From Montifringilla adamsi (Eukaryota; Chordata; Aves; Passeriformes; Passeridae), in contig JAGGNK010013670.1 of NCBI GenBank assembly GCA_017590115.1, positions 1,320,016-1,384,015 of the forward strand: a stretch of DNA of 64,000 bases, written 5' to 3'. Positions 37,096 through 48,415 of the stretch are shown piece by piece. Both the position numbers and the translations under genes were made by a program. Under the pieces are notes generated by a model. The model did no database searches, was not told the DNA's origin, and saw nothing but the letters and a program-made list of their open reading frames with translations. How positions within the stretch are numbered: the first letter of the stretch is position 1; each line of letters opens with the position of its first letter.

Positions 37096-38089
37096 TGAAG
37101 GCAAAAGGCATTTTTGTTTGGGGGACAGATGAGAACTGGAAGAAAAAAAAAAAGCCTTTTTGCTTTGGTTTTAAGCACCTTTTAAGACTTTATTAAAAAA
37201 AACAACAAAAAACCAAAAACCCCTACAATTCTTGTAGATGTCCCTGCAAAACTCCTACTGACATCCAGAGTGTCAGGACTGTAGGATGTGGGATATTCTG
37301 GGGTGCTTTTTCTTTTTAAATTTCCAGTAGCTGTCTAACAGCCCTTGCTCAGGCTGTGTAATTGTGCCAAGTGAGGAGGCATCAGATCCTATGGGAGAAG
37401 AGCCCTGGAGGTGACCTGGAGGCTTGGTGGCACAGCTGGGTGTCCAGGAAGCCTGGGCAATCTGTGTACCCCATAGCCACAGCCTGAGCACCCCAGAGCT
37501 ACAGCCTGACCATGTTCTGCACAGCTCCCCTGACTTCAAACCATCTTAGAAGAGAGGCTGGTGGTGCAACTTGGACGGTGGCTGGGAATCAACCACTTCT
37601 CTCTAGGTAAAGTTAACTTATGGCCCATTCCTTCTCCTTTATTTTCATTTTATGTTCGAGCCAGGCAGGGCACACAATCCCCCAGAATATTCCATGGTGC
37701 TGCTGGAGGCACCGCTGCTCCCCTGGGGTGACAGTGGCACATTTTGGGAACACCCTGTCGTCCCCTCACAACCCAAGCAAGGGGCTGTGGAACCAGAATC
37801 CATCCAGAACCAACATTAAATGACAAATCCAGTGAAGGAGCTCACCTACAACCACAGATGCACTGTGTGGTGTCCTTGGCTAACTCTTGGGTTAAGCTCG
37901 GGTTAAACCCACTGCCAGGCTGAGCAGGAGTGGCTCTGCTCAGGTGACACCTGATGGAAACGTGGCCCCTCTGCTGTGACATTGCTGTGCTTTTCCAATG
38001 GAAATGAAATGCATTTGATAAGATAACAAATGCCTGGCAGAGCACAGTGAAGCTATGTAAGGGAGAGACCAGGAGGGGGGGAAAAAATC
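37096..38089. other. Unannotated intronic sequence
   Basis: Nothing recognised. Confidence 0.45.
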
Positions 38090-38420
38090 TTGTATAAGCA
38101 GCAAAACAATACAGCTTTATCTAATCTCAGCAACTTATTGCTGCTTGTCTGCCTGTGTGTGTTTTACTGACAAAATAAAATAAATTGAATCAGCTCACAC
38201 ACGATAACATGCTCTTTCCTACCTCATACTAATTGCTTGGCTAATTGATGTTTGTTGAACTTTCTCCATTTCATTGAGTGATTAGGTACAAAGCTAACAG
38301 TTGACATCTGTAGGCGCTTAACTGGCGTCTGTAATTACTGTTAATGTTAAATAATTGTTAGTTAATTGGAGTGGTAACTGACTGAATGGAATCCAGATTG
38401 TGAAGCAAAAAGAGACCTAG
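38090..38420. promoter_or_regulatory. Candidate conserved enhancer rich in homeodomain sites
   Basis: An AT-rich, repeat-free block with a striking cluster of TAATT/AATTA cores: ACTAATTGCTTGGCTAATTG at 38229-38248, GTAATTACTG near 38331, ATAATTG near 38351 and TTAATTGG near 38362. Such clusters are common in deeply conserved developmental enhancers, which are abundant in AUTS2 introns. Conservation itself cannot be seen from one genome. Confidence 0.35.
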
Positions 38421-39116
38421 TTAAATAAACATACATTTTCAGAGAAAATAACATTTTATTACAAGGGAGAGACTAACAGCAGGCCAGATAGGGGAGGTCT
38501 GCAGGATGCTCCATTCACCAAATCTCACAGCAGCCTCCAGCCTGGATCCCCCCACCACAGGTATGGCAAGGTAGGATCTCTGTCACCAAAACATTCCTAT
38601 CCCAAGAGTTTTTCCACATTCTTTTGAGCCAATTAGCACAATTTTACAGCCCAACACTGCTGTCTTTTTTGAGAAAATCAAATACAGGCTAATCTACAAA
38701 ACAAATATTCCCTCCATATTAGATACAATTGTGTTGGCAAATATTGCCATTTTGCTCCCTAGCCTGGAATAGCTTGACTTTGCAAAAACCCACAGCCTTA
38801 AATGAACTCTTGGGGGCATGTGATCACTAACTGACCACAAAGGGTACTTGATACCAGCCCAAGGGGGCAGGGATGCCCAGAACAACACCTGTAACTTCTC
38901 CCTCTGCTGTTTTGGTCAGGAAAAGCCAATGCTTTCAGGTGCTTGTCCCATGCTGGCTGCTTCCTGCTTTTGTTTTGAATTACTGACCTACAAGTTACCT
39001 GTTAAGTTTTGTAAGTTTAACAACTTAAGAATTTGAAATTTTTGGAAGAGGCTACCTGAGACTTTCACCTGCCCCTCTGGGCCCATCCCATTATCCAGGA
39101 ACCTTTTCCTGCAGCT
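38421..39116. other. Unannotated intronic sequence
   Basis: Nothing recognised with confidence. Confidence 0.4.
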
Positions 39117-39345
39117 ACAGAACAGCCCTGGCACCCCACAGCTCCAGCACCACCCAGCACCAGCACCCCACAGCCCTGGCACCTCCCAGCACTAGGATCC
39201 CACAGCCCTGGCACCTCCCAGCACTGGGATCCCACAGCCCCGGCACCTCCCAGCACCAGCACCCCACAGCACTGGGATCCCACAGCTCCAGCACCTCCCA
39301 GCACTGGGATTCCACACCCCTGGCACCCCACAGCTCAGCTGGCAG
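39117..39345. repeat. GC-rich minisatellite, ~32-bp unit
   Basis: Six to seven imperfect copies of a unit of type CACAGCCCTGGCACCTCCCA followed by GCACTGGGATCC, including one short copy near 39,265. The minus strand is G-rich. The overlapping ORFs with repeated Val-Leu-Gly-Gly-Ala are artefacts. Confidence 0.93.
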
Positions 39346-42300
39346 CCACAGTCCAGCCAAAAAAATACCAGCACGTCAAGAAGGAGAGGGTATGGAAGGT
39401 GTAAGGTGTAGGACTGGAGAGGGGTGGTTTGCGCTTAGGAGGTGCAGCCATAAGGGACGTTATGAACCAATTTCTTGCTCAGATGAAGCCTCCCTGGCAC
39501 AGGAACAGCTGCCTTGCTCTTTTGTGTAGCAGAACAAAGCACCATTGCAAGACATTTATTGACCTTTTCCTCAGCTTCACTTGCAAGTCAAGAGTGAAGT
39601 GACCCAGCAGCTCTTCTACTCTAACTCAGGGGTACCAGAAACCCAGGCTCTCCAAACCCACAGCTTTTTCCAGTGCTCAGCCTCTCCCTAATGAGACACT
39701 GAACTTCCACACGGAAAATACTGAAAGGCATTTGAAACCCACAAAACACCAGCAAATCAGTGACTCAAAGCCACCAGGGAAGCCTCCTCCAGAAATGGGA
39801 GGAGATGCCAGGGTGTCACTTGTGGGGTCACATCAGAACTGCCACAAAACCAGAGATGATTCAGCAGTCCCTGAGGTTTGCTGGCCTGGGGCCAGTTCCC
39901 TGCAGTGCTGGGGTTGCTCCAGAGCTCCAGGAGCAGGGGAGCAAGAGGCATTTCAGTGAGAAGAGGCAGCAGGAGCAGCCACCCCAAAAACTGCACGTGA
40001 GGGAGAACACACCCCAGAAGTGAGTGAGGATGTTCGGTGGGCTCCTCCAGACCCTGGAAAGGAGGGAGGCAGCCCCAGCCAGTCCTCTGGCACACTGACC
40101 CCATTAACACTGCACACGTGCTGGCTGCAGAGTGCTGGATACACTTACATCCAACTTGAGAAGCCCTGGGGGTGGTTTATTCACAAGTGAAAGCACCTCT
40201 CCACAACCAAGGATCTCCTGTGAAGGGATCAGCAGGGAAGGAATTGCCAGCTTTAGCTCCCTGCTTGTTTACAGAAACAGATGTTGTAGAGGATCCTCAA
40301 GAAATGCTTCACCACAGAAGCCAAGGGGAGAAACAACAACATGCCTGTTTTTTCTAGGGCAGGATATTGCTGTAGAAGCACCTAAAAAGCCAGGGCTTGA
40401 TCTGACTGGTATTTCAGCCACCAGTGCAGCCTCCTAACCCAGATGCCTTGATCTACCTCCAGCTGAGAGTATAAATATTTCCCTGACAGCTGGTGGTGCC
40501 ACACAGCAGAAGGATTCATAAAGTTTACATGAACATCCTGTAAACAATTTGAACATAAAAAGCTCTAACAGCCCAATTGTGCTTCTGATCAAAGGCAAAC
40601 TTCAATATACAGCACAAATGAAAACTTCACCACTCTGGGACTCATTTCTCCCTTCAGGAAAAGCTGTTTTCCAAGGGTATGTAGGAGTGAGTTAACATAA
40701 ATGAACCACACAGTCGTAGTAAGAGCTGCCTGCTCTGCAGCTTCAGATGTATGTATTTAAATTATTGAGAGATAATGGAATTTAATTACGCTGAGAAGTC
40801 ATGTTACAAAAATTCATGAACAAACCCTATACTTTGGCTGGGATTAATGGTGCTGAGGTGAAACTCTCAGAGGGTGTGGGGCAGCTCTGTTCCTGCAGTG
40901 ACACACAGATTACAAGCAGCAATCCCGACTGGAAGGGCCATCCCGCAGGGAGCAGGAACTGCAGATGGGGGATGCTCTCCCCTGCCAGCTCTTCCCCAGA
41001 TCATTTATTCAGACACTGACAGATCCTTTGCCAAGCATCACCAAGGGCCCAGACCCTTGGGTGCTCACCTCCCAGCACAGCCACCTGGACTGCCAAGGGA
41101 ACCCTCTCCCTGGGGAATTTAAGCATTACAGGGTGTTCCTGCCAGAGCTAAGGAAGGAGCTCTGATCCACCAACATGGACCACTCCTTCAGGAACTCCTG
41201 CTCTGGGGACCAAGCTCCATCCCTCCCAAATTCCCAGCCCTGCTGCAGACCCCTGGGAGTGGTGGCAGCACGGAGGTGACAGGAGTGACCCCACAGCCTT
41301 TCCCATTGCTGGGTTCTGACTTGAGTTCCAGCCCTGAGGGATCCCAACATCCACTGGCTGCCCCCCACAGCTCACAGGACCCTTCTAGGTTCAGCGATGC
41401 ACCTTTCCATTCAGCTCCAGGGGCAGCCAAGTCCCAAATGGGAGCTGAGGGGCTTCTCCTCAAGGGGTTTTACCAGCTCTTCTCGAGAGGGCTGAGGGGG
41501 ATTTCACTTTGCTCTGGATTTTTTAAAATTCTTAGGGTTTCTGAGGAAGGGACTGTTCCACATTACACATCTACACTAATCCATCACTCCTTGAGCCTGA
41601 GCACATCTTAAGCCTTGAAGTCCACAACAAAATGACAGAAAGGGGACAAACTGTATATATGAGAAGTTAAATGCTTCAGGACTTGTACCTGCTCTGTAAA
41701 TACATTACTTCTGTAATTTCTGCTACTTCAGTTATGAACAATACTAATTTTTTTTTCTTAAAACGCAAGAAAAACCTAAGCAGTGTGTGAGACACGGGTG
41801 GCTGTGGGACATCCAAGAGGAGTGGCCACGAACACAGAGGGCCTGATGCTGTCAGCCTGCCCAGCCCTCCCAGCCTGGCAGCTTGGAAGGTTTCATCATG
41901 ATTTACCCAATGCAAATCTGACCTTTCTTACGAGTGACTTTTATTGCTTTTGGCAAAAGCAGCCGTGGACAGCACAGTGGGGAAGAGCTGGCTTGGAAGC
42001 GAACAGCCTGAGCTGCGGAGAGGGAACTTGAACTCGGAATTTATCAAACTGACAGCCCCCGGGCACCCGGAGCTCCCCAGGGCCGCACTCGAGCAGGAAC
42101 AGCCCCCCAGCCCCGGCAGAGAGCCCAGCACCTGCCTGCCAGCAATTACTGACATTATCTCCAAACAGGGGAGCTTTTCTGAGCTTCTTTTCCTGATATT
42201 TTGTAGTCTGAATGCTAATCCCTTTGACAAAACTGTCCCCTATGCTTTTACCGTTCTCATTCCCCTTAATCTCTTTCTCCCAGTGGAAAAAAGAAAAAAA

Positions 42301-43734
42301 GAGGGTAAGGAAGAAAAAAAAAAAAAAAAAAAAAAAGAAAATACCAGCCAGCCTAGTTTGGCCGCACCTGGATTTGCATTGATTCCTCCCTTGTCATTCA
42401 TGTTACCAACAGGAATTAGCATATGGCTTTAAGGGGAAACTCAGGAGGAGAAAAGAAAGATGCCATTTTGATGGAAATAAGGGGCAAAGGAATAATCTAC
42501 CATCAACTAAAAAGCTTATTTGTGTACGGTTTCCCAAGCAAAGCTTCGAAAAGCCCATGTTGATTTTAGGCTACACAAAGAAACCCTAATCCTTTCAAGG
42601 GAACTAAATCACCAAAGAAAAGTACCTCGGAAGAAAAGGCTCCCTGTCAAGCATGGGTATTCACATCCAAAGGGATGCCACGAATCAAGCTCCGTAAGTA
42701 AACAGCAATAAGAATGTGGGAAATGTGTTTGAGTCAAAAAAGAAAACCAAAGGAAGAGGAAGAGGGGCCTACTCTTCATCAGTCACCTCCTGGGGAGAAG
42801 AGGAGCCCCTCACCCTGGTTACAGGCCTGCGCCAGGAATGTGGATTCACCCTGCTTCTCCTGCCCTGGCCCAGCCCCAAGAAAGGGCTGCTCGAATGCCA
42901 AAGCTTTTTACAGCAAATTAGCAAAATAAAGATGCAGTCACATGTAGTTTGGGGGCCTGGGGTCACTCCAGACACTCAGCTCTTCCCTTCTAATGTCTGT
43001 GCCACCTAGTCTCAGCCTCTGGAGGGGCCTGGGGAACCTGTAAATGCCATTAATCACAAAGGATAAATCAGCTTGCCAAGTGAGATAACCTGGTTAGACC
43101 ACAGAAATAATCCAGACTGTACTTCCAGAGGATGCTAATACATGAAAAACAGGACTATGGATCCGTAATGCAATTAAATCCAGGTATAATTCAATATGCA
43201 GCAGAAGCCTTCAGAAGCAGCCGCGGATCAGCACGGGAATCCCAAAGGTAACGGGGTCACGTTCTGTCCCCAGTTAAACCATCACAGCTTTGTGGAATTG
43301 AAAAGCACAGAGAAACACTGGTATGACTCACTGGAGTAACAAACCAAACCCGGGGAGAAGCACACAGGGCCAATACTGAGCAAACCCACACCCAGCCAAC
43401 AGAACACACCTGAATTTCAAACCAGTCAAATCTGCCTCTTGTAAGGCCAAGAGTGCTCCAAACCCCATCAGATAAAGCCCGGTTTACAGCCAGATGCTCA
43501 CCCTGTTCCAGGCACTTCCCATGCGCTGCCGGAGAAAAGCAGGACACTGGGGTAAAAACCAGATGCGTTTCCAAGGCTTTGAATTACACTTGTTTGTGCA
43601 ACTCATGCCTGGAGCTGCTCCCTCCACCCTCCTTGTAAAAACACCAGCCAGACCAAAAAGGGGAATTACACAGAAAGGATCCCCAAAGCTTTCTAACAAG
43701 GGCCCAGCTCCGCACGGCAGCTCACGGGCGCTGA
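39346..43734. other. Unannotated intronic sequence
   Basis: No transposon or exon recognised. A run of 23 A lies at 42314-42336. GC rises around 41,950-42,130 without a CpG cluster as strong as that at 47.5 kb. Confidence 0.45.
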
Positions 43735-44230
43735 TTTAGGGCAAGCTTTCCCTTAATGTGCTGTTATATCATTAGCAGCTCTGTCTTTGGATTGCTGTTT
43801 GGAAGAAATTAATGGGATACTGAATATTTAAATGTGGCCCTCTCTATCATTTATTAACTCTACAGAAAGCACACAGCACAGTAAGCCATGGTTTATGACT
43901 ATTATCCTGTGAATACTAAACGTTGGCTGGTTATTACTGTCAGCAGTGCAAATTGGCTATTCATAATTCCACGTCTATCATGGAGCTGATGAGTAACAAT
44001 CAAGTTAAAACATTTTGAAAACTCTTACAGTTATTTAAATGAGCTTAAATTAAAGCCATTTGTAAAATAAACTATTCCCTAATATTGTTATTTAAATTAA
44101 TTCTGACCTGGCAGGCAATGCATTATTTAAAGCCTATATTTTATATTAAGCAAAGCAATTACCAAGCATACAGAACACGTCTGAAACCCAGAGAAACATA
44201 AAAAGCACTAACAAGCTGATTGCGACATTT
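43735..44230. promoter_or_regulatory. Candidate conserved non-coding block next to exon 6
   Basis: A repeat-free, AT-rich block within 600 bp of exon 6, downstream of its donor. It carries multiple TTAAAT/ATTTAAAT and TAAT cores (for example GTTATTTAAATTAATTCTG near 44,088) and AAATTGGCTATTCATAATTC near 43,950. The lack of any simple or interspersed repeat and its place beside a conserved exon suggest a constrained element; this is inference. Confidence 0.33.
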
Positions 44231-44335
44231 CTGCAAGACAAGTTACATTTCATCTCCCATTGAAATTGCCATGAAAAGACACGTGTGGGGAAAAAAGGAA
44301 AATAAATCTGTTTGGGATGTGAATTGCAGCCTTAC

Positions 44336-44384
44336 CTTTATTTGTGACAGCGTTGAACAGTTTCTCAGAGCTGGCATCAGATGC
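44336..44384 (-). CDS. AUTS2: AUTS2 short coding exon (human exon 6 equivalent)
   Basis: This is a 49-bp exon on the minus strand. The acceptor is TTGGTCTTTCAG ending at 44385 and the donor is AATAAAG|GTAAGG with GT at 44335-44334. It starts in phase 0 and reads ASDASSEKLFNAVTNK, leaving one G that joins AT of the next exon to make aspartate. Human AUTS2 reads ASDASSEKLFN followed, as I recall it, by a tail one residue longer before the shared NKD. The exon length is not a multiple of three, so skipping it in the full-length transcript would shift the frame. It sits 41.3 kb upstream of exon 7, consistent with the large intron at this place in the human gene. It is too short to be found by ORF length; the call rests on peptide identity, both splice sites and phase agreement with the next exon. 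Confidence 0.93.
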
Positions 44385-47300
44385 CTGAAAGACCAATAAA
44401 AAAGAAGAAAAAACCAGAAGTTACATTTTCTAGCAGTGATAGATTTGCGAAGGCACGGTGTATTTATGCACAGGCAGAGGTGTGTATATTTTAGGGAAAC
44501 AAATCAGGAGACAAAACCAGGGGCGCTGGAAGCGGCGGCTCCGGAGGCCGTGTCCATGAGGTGGTGCTGTTTGGCTGTGCTTCGCCGCCCTGCAGTGCAG
44601 ATATTTCTTTGGAAAGATTCTATTTCATAAAGAAATGGGATTTTTCTTCAACATTAGCTGCACAGGCAGTGTATCTTTGTACTGCCATTATCCAATACAT
44701 TCCGACATTGATTCTGCGATGCAGAAGAGTCACGATTTCGAACCAGACAGCCCAGTCTCAGGAATTTCCAGAACTGCAGATTTCTTAATTAAATTTTTAA
44801 AGTATTTTTGGGATCCCTGCTGTGTGAACATTCGATTTTTACCACCTTCAAAGCAGCGTTGATAACTTAGGTTAGTAATTTCATAAATTGCTGTTGCAAA
44901 CTCTTTGAAAAATAAAGAGAGTGTCAGGATCTGTGAATATTTCCACATCAGCTTTGCCTTCCTCAGAATAACTGCTTCTTGACACCTCGCTGTGTAAACT
45001 AATAAACATTTTCTTTTTCATCAAGCCTCCTTTATCCTTTATAAGAGGTTTTTCCCCTTAATATTGTGTTAGTAGCTTGTCTATTCCTGCTGTTTCTATG
45101 CCAGGGTGCCAGCTCAGCTTTCTACCGATATAAAAAGATTTATTTTAGTTTCACAAAAAACCACTGATCTCCCCCTTTCAAAAATTCCAACGGCACAAAA
45201 CCAGGCAGGGAAGGAACACTGAAAATGTTCATTTTGCAAACACCCCGAGCCCAAAAGCACCGAACACTCAGTTTCTGCCAGCTGTGTGCTGCTGTGTTTG
45301 GGCACACACACACAAAACACACACAGGCAGCTACAGCTCAAACTTCTCCCACAAAAAGCACCCACAGATCACACAGAGCTGTTCAATTCCAAACCCAGCC
45401 CCACTGAGAAACAGGCTGCTCTTGGAAAATACAGGGAAAACGTGCTCAGGAGCAGAGCACCACAAACAGGGTTAAAATGTAACACCTGAGAAAGATTTTG
45501 ATTTTTCCCTAGAAACTGTTTTCTAGCTGGATTCAGGAAAAATTATTGAAAACACTAGAAAGTAGGCTGTGGGGTTTTTTTGTTAATGGGAAGGAATTTC
45601 TGAAGTCAAAACCAGATAAAAATCACCAGACAATCAACATATGCGTTTGCTATCTCGACTGCACTAAAAACTTGGATGTGAAACTCCCGATAAACGAGTA
45701 GACATGGCTCAGACCGTGCATCACAGTGCAGGAATACGCTGAAACAATTTGTTTGCCCTCGAGTTAGTGACAGACAAGATTTCTATGATTAATTATTAAA
45801 AATAGCTGTATTCTTTTTCAGACTTCTAGACAAATTTTACAAGATTACTGCTGGCTTATTTGAAAGCCGAGCTGGTGCAATTTCGTCTCAGCTAAATACC
45901 TTGTAAACACTGGATTTATTACCCAATGATGGATTTATTATGCAGTGACGACTTTCTCTAAATTAATGAAAATATGTGAATAATGCACAAATTGAAGAGA
46001 TCAAGAAGGCCATGTGCTTTAAAGAACAACCCAATGTTAGTCCAACAAGAGGCTCAATGCTTTCCTACCCTTGCCAATCAGCCTGCTTAAAAATGATCTT
46101 TCCCAGTGAATTTCAGCTGTTGTCTTCTCAAATGCAGCTTTTCTCTGAAGTCAAAACTCTCTGAACCAGTGCTTCTTTTTAGAAAGAAATTCCAATTTTA
46201 AAAACCAAACAACTTCTTACAGTTTCAGCTACTACTTTATTTGACTGTTTCAAAACAGAACAGCACAGGGAGGCTCTATGTTTCCTAATCGCTTGATTTT
46301 CCCAAGCACTACAAAGAGGAAAACATCTCTTTAAAAAGTTTGCTTTAATGCCAAGCGTAAACCAAAAGATTGCACCTGAAAAAAACATGGCTTCAAAACC
46401 AATCTTTCCCTGTGCTATCGCACACCCCAGTCACAAACAGTGCTGTGCCACCTGGAAGTGGCACACCTCGAACAAAACGCAGCCTGCCCAAGGACTGCTC
46501 CGGAGCAACATGGCAGATGATTATCCACGTAACATACACCTAAAAAAGGAATTATTTTGCAAAAACAAAGCTCGTCCAAGAGTGAAGCTCATTTTGCATT
46601 ACTGACCACACACAACCGAATGGAAGAGCAACTTGAAATAACCACACTGCCTGCGTTACCGTGAAAATAACCCAAACGCTGGCTGGAACGGCGAGATGAA
46701 CTTGGCCTGCCTGTTTCCTTACATAAAAATTGCGGTTTAAATACAAAACAGCAATTAGGGTGATGTACGGGTGATACAGAGGCAAACACAATCTCTGCCA
46801 GCAGACACGCAGTGTATCAATTTCCATACAACTATTATTTTTCCACAGTTAGGCAGACACATCACGCAACAACACTAAAGGAACAAAAACCCCAACTGAT
46901 TCAAAAACCCGCAACAACTCAGCACTACCCCAGAAGGATGAAATTCGGTGCCTGTGCAGTGCTGACTAAACCCTGCTCCGTATTGACAGGATTCGCCGCA
47001 GACAACAAAGTGCCTTTATGCGCACGGTGGGTGCGATGTGGCCGAACCTGGATGCTCCAGCGGCGGAGAGGAGCTCGGCTCTCCCTTCCCTTCCACCAGC
47101 CAGCTGCAACTCTTCCTTCGCTCCCCTTTACCCCGATCTCCCCAGTCTCACTTGAGCAGTCGATGAGCACTGTCTGCTGGCACCGTGACATTTGGGGACA
47201 CCGGGTTATCCGAGGTGCTCTGCCCGAGGAGCCCCCTCGGTTTCTCCTGCACAGAGCCGGAGCTGGTGACACACAGCTCCCTTCCTCGCACTTGGGCCGT

Positions 47301-47519
47301 TTTCCCTTATAAATCCCCTTGTTACCAAGCGCAGCTTAATCCTTTTCACCGCGAAATGAAACAAGTCAGCAATCCCTGGGCTTAAAGAGAAAAAAACCCC
47401 AACAAACCACACAGAAAAAAAATGACCCAATGAGTATTTTTTCCCTCACCAAGGAATGTGCTGCCGTTCGAGGGGATGAACGACTAAAATATTTCCTGTC
47501 CAGACAGCGCAGCCTGACT
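44385..47519. other. Intronic sequence between exon 6 and the CpG island
   Basis: No transposon recognised. A (CA)-rich patch lies at 45302-45327. If the alternative first exon is real, this stretch is removed together with exon 6 from that transcript. Confidence 0.5.
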
Positions 47520-47691
47520 CACTGCTGGCACGGCCCGGCCCCGCCGCGGCACTTGCACCGGCCCCGCACCTGCCCACGGAGCCAGCGCGGCCCCGCCGCC
47601 CCGGCCCGTCCCGGGCTGCCCGGGCCCGGCGGCCGCTCCCTCCCGCCGCGGGGCCCGCAGGAGCCGCACCGACCCCCGCCCCGGTGGTTAC

Positions 47692-47734
47692 CTGCTGTCC
47701 GGGGGCTCGGAGGGGCGGCCGGCCCGCGGCTCAT
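47692..47734 (-). CDS. Candidate alternative first coding exon of AUTS2 inside the CpG island
   Basis: On the AUTS2 strand an ATG at 47734-47732 lies in a strong Kozak context (ACCGCCATGA). An in-frame TGA at 47788-47786 lies upstream, so translation could not begin earlier in this frame. The frame runs MSRGPAAPPSPRTA and reaches a consensus donor ACAGCAG|GTAACC with GT at 47691-47690. One base (G) is left over. Joining to exon 6 gives GGC ATC TGA, a stop after two codons. Joining to exon 7 gives GCA GAT AAA GAG, which is in frame with AUTS2 (…PRTA then DKEVG). The predicted product would lack everything encoded by exons 1-6. This is seen in sequence only; no transcript is available to me. 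It could instead be a chance ORF in GC-rich DNA or the first exon of a non-coding RNA. I leave the symbol empty because the link to AUTS2 is inferred. Confidence 0.4.
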
Positions 47735-48372
47735 GGCGGTGCGGGAGGGACGGGCGTGTGCGGCAACTCCGATCCAGCGCGGCTCTCAGCGTCCCGCGGC
47801 CAAACCCCAACTAATCCTCCGCGGGGAACCGACTCCGCGGGCCGGCCGCGCGGGCCGCCGGGCGGACATCCTTCCCGGGCCGCCGACCCCTTCCCCGCTC
47901 CCGCAAGATGGTTCCCGGGAGGAGCGAGCGGAGCGCGGCGTGCGGGGAGCGCGGCAGGCGCGGAGCGGGCGCTACAGAAGCGGCAGCAGGACAAAGAAAA
48001 CCATGTGCGACGGCGGCAGCCGGGGACAGCGGCGGCACCTCCGGGTGCGGGGCGGTGCGGGGCGGTGCGGCCGCGGCGCCTCCTCCCTCCCTCCGCGGCT
48101 CCAGCGCCGGCGGCTGCGCGTCCCTTCCTTCGGGGGCTTTTTGGGTTCTCTTCCGCTGTTTGCCGGGGCGTTTGGGGGGCTGATTGTTTTTGTTTTGGTT
48201 AAAAAGTCATGCCCGTCCTCTCCCGAGCCAAAGCGGGCTCCCGCCGGGCGCCGTCCCTCCCGTCGCGGCCGCGCTCAGGTGAATTCCATGGGGGAAGAGG
48301 CAACGGCCCGGCCCCGGCTCCTCTGGCCCCGCCGAAACAGCCTCGCAAGCCTGTAATCCCCGCGGGGCGGCC

Positions 48373-48415
48373 GCTCTGCTCCGCTCTGCTCTGCTCTGCC
48401 TTGCTCCGCTCCGCC
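48373..48415. repeat. (CTCTG/CTCCG) pentanucleotide tract inside the CpG island
   Basis: Eight or nine GCTCT/GCTCC-type pentamers in a row within the CpG island. Confidence 0.85.

Larger units (their letters stand above)
3085..44335 (-). other. AUTS2 intron 6 (41.3 kb)
   Basis: One intron between the exon 6 donor (44335) and the exon 7 acceptor (3085). Both ends have consensus splice sites and the codon split across them makes aspartate. It contains 17 CR1 pieces, one solo LTR, several microsatellites and a minisatellite, all listed separately. No other exon matching AUTS2 was recognised. Confidence 0.9.

Noticed and set aside
38440..38680. Possible second LTR fragment (ACATTTTATTACAAGGGAG...)
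   Set aside because: No TG...CA ends, no similarity to the LTR at 4963-5376 and no target duplication seen.
41944..42432. 162-codon plus-strand ORF
   Set aside because: No recognisable domain; it ends in poly-Lys from an A23 run and lies antisense in AUTS2 intron 6.
44504..44557. Short minus-strand frame starting MDTASGAAASSAP just upstream of exon 6
   Set aside because: It looks protein-like, but the only nearby donor (CTG|GTTTTG) is weak and an in-frame TGA follows after 17 codons.
44336..47692. Direct splice of the CpG-island exon to exon 6
   Set aside because: The phase does not fit: the junction reads GGC ATC TGA and stops after two codons.
47430..48356. 308-codon plus-strand ORF across the CpG island
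   Set aside because: CpG-rich DNA has few stop codons. The frame is Arg/Pro/Gly-rich, other frames are also open, and I see no domain or splice structure.
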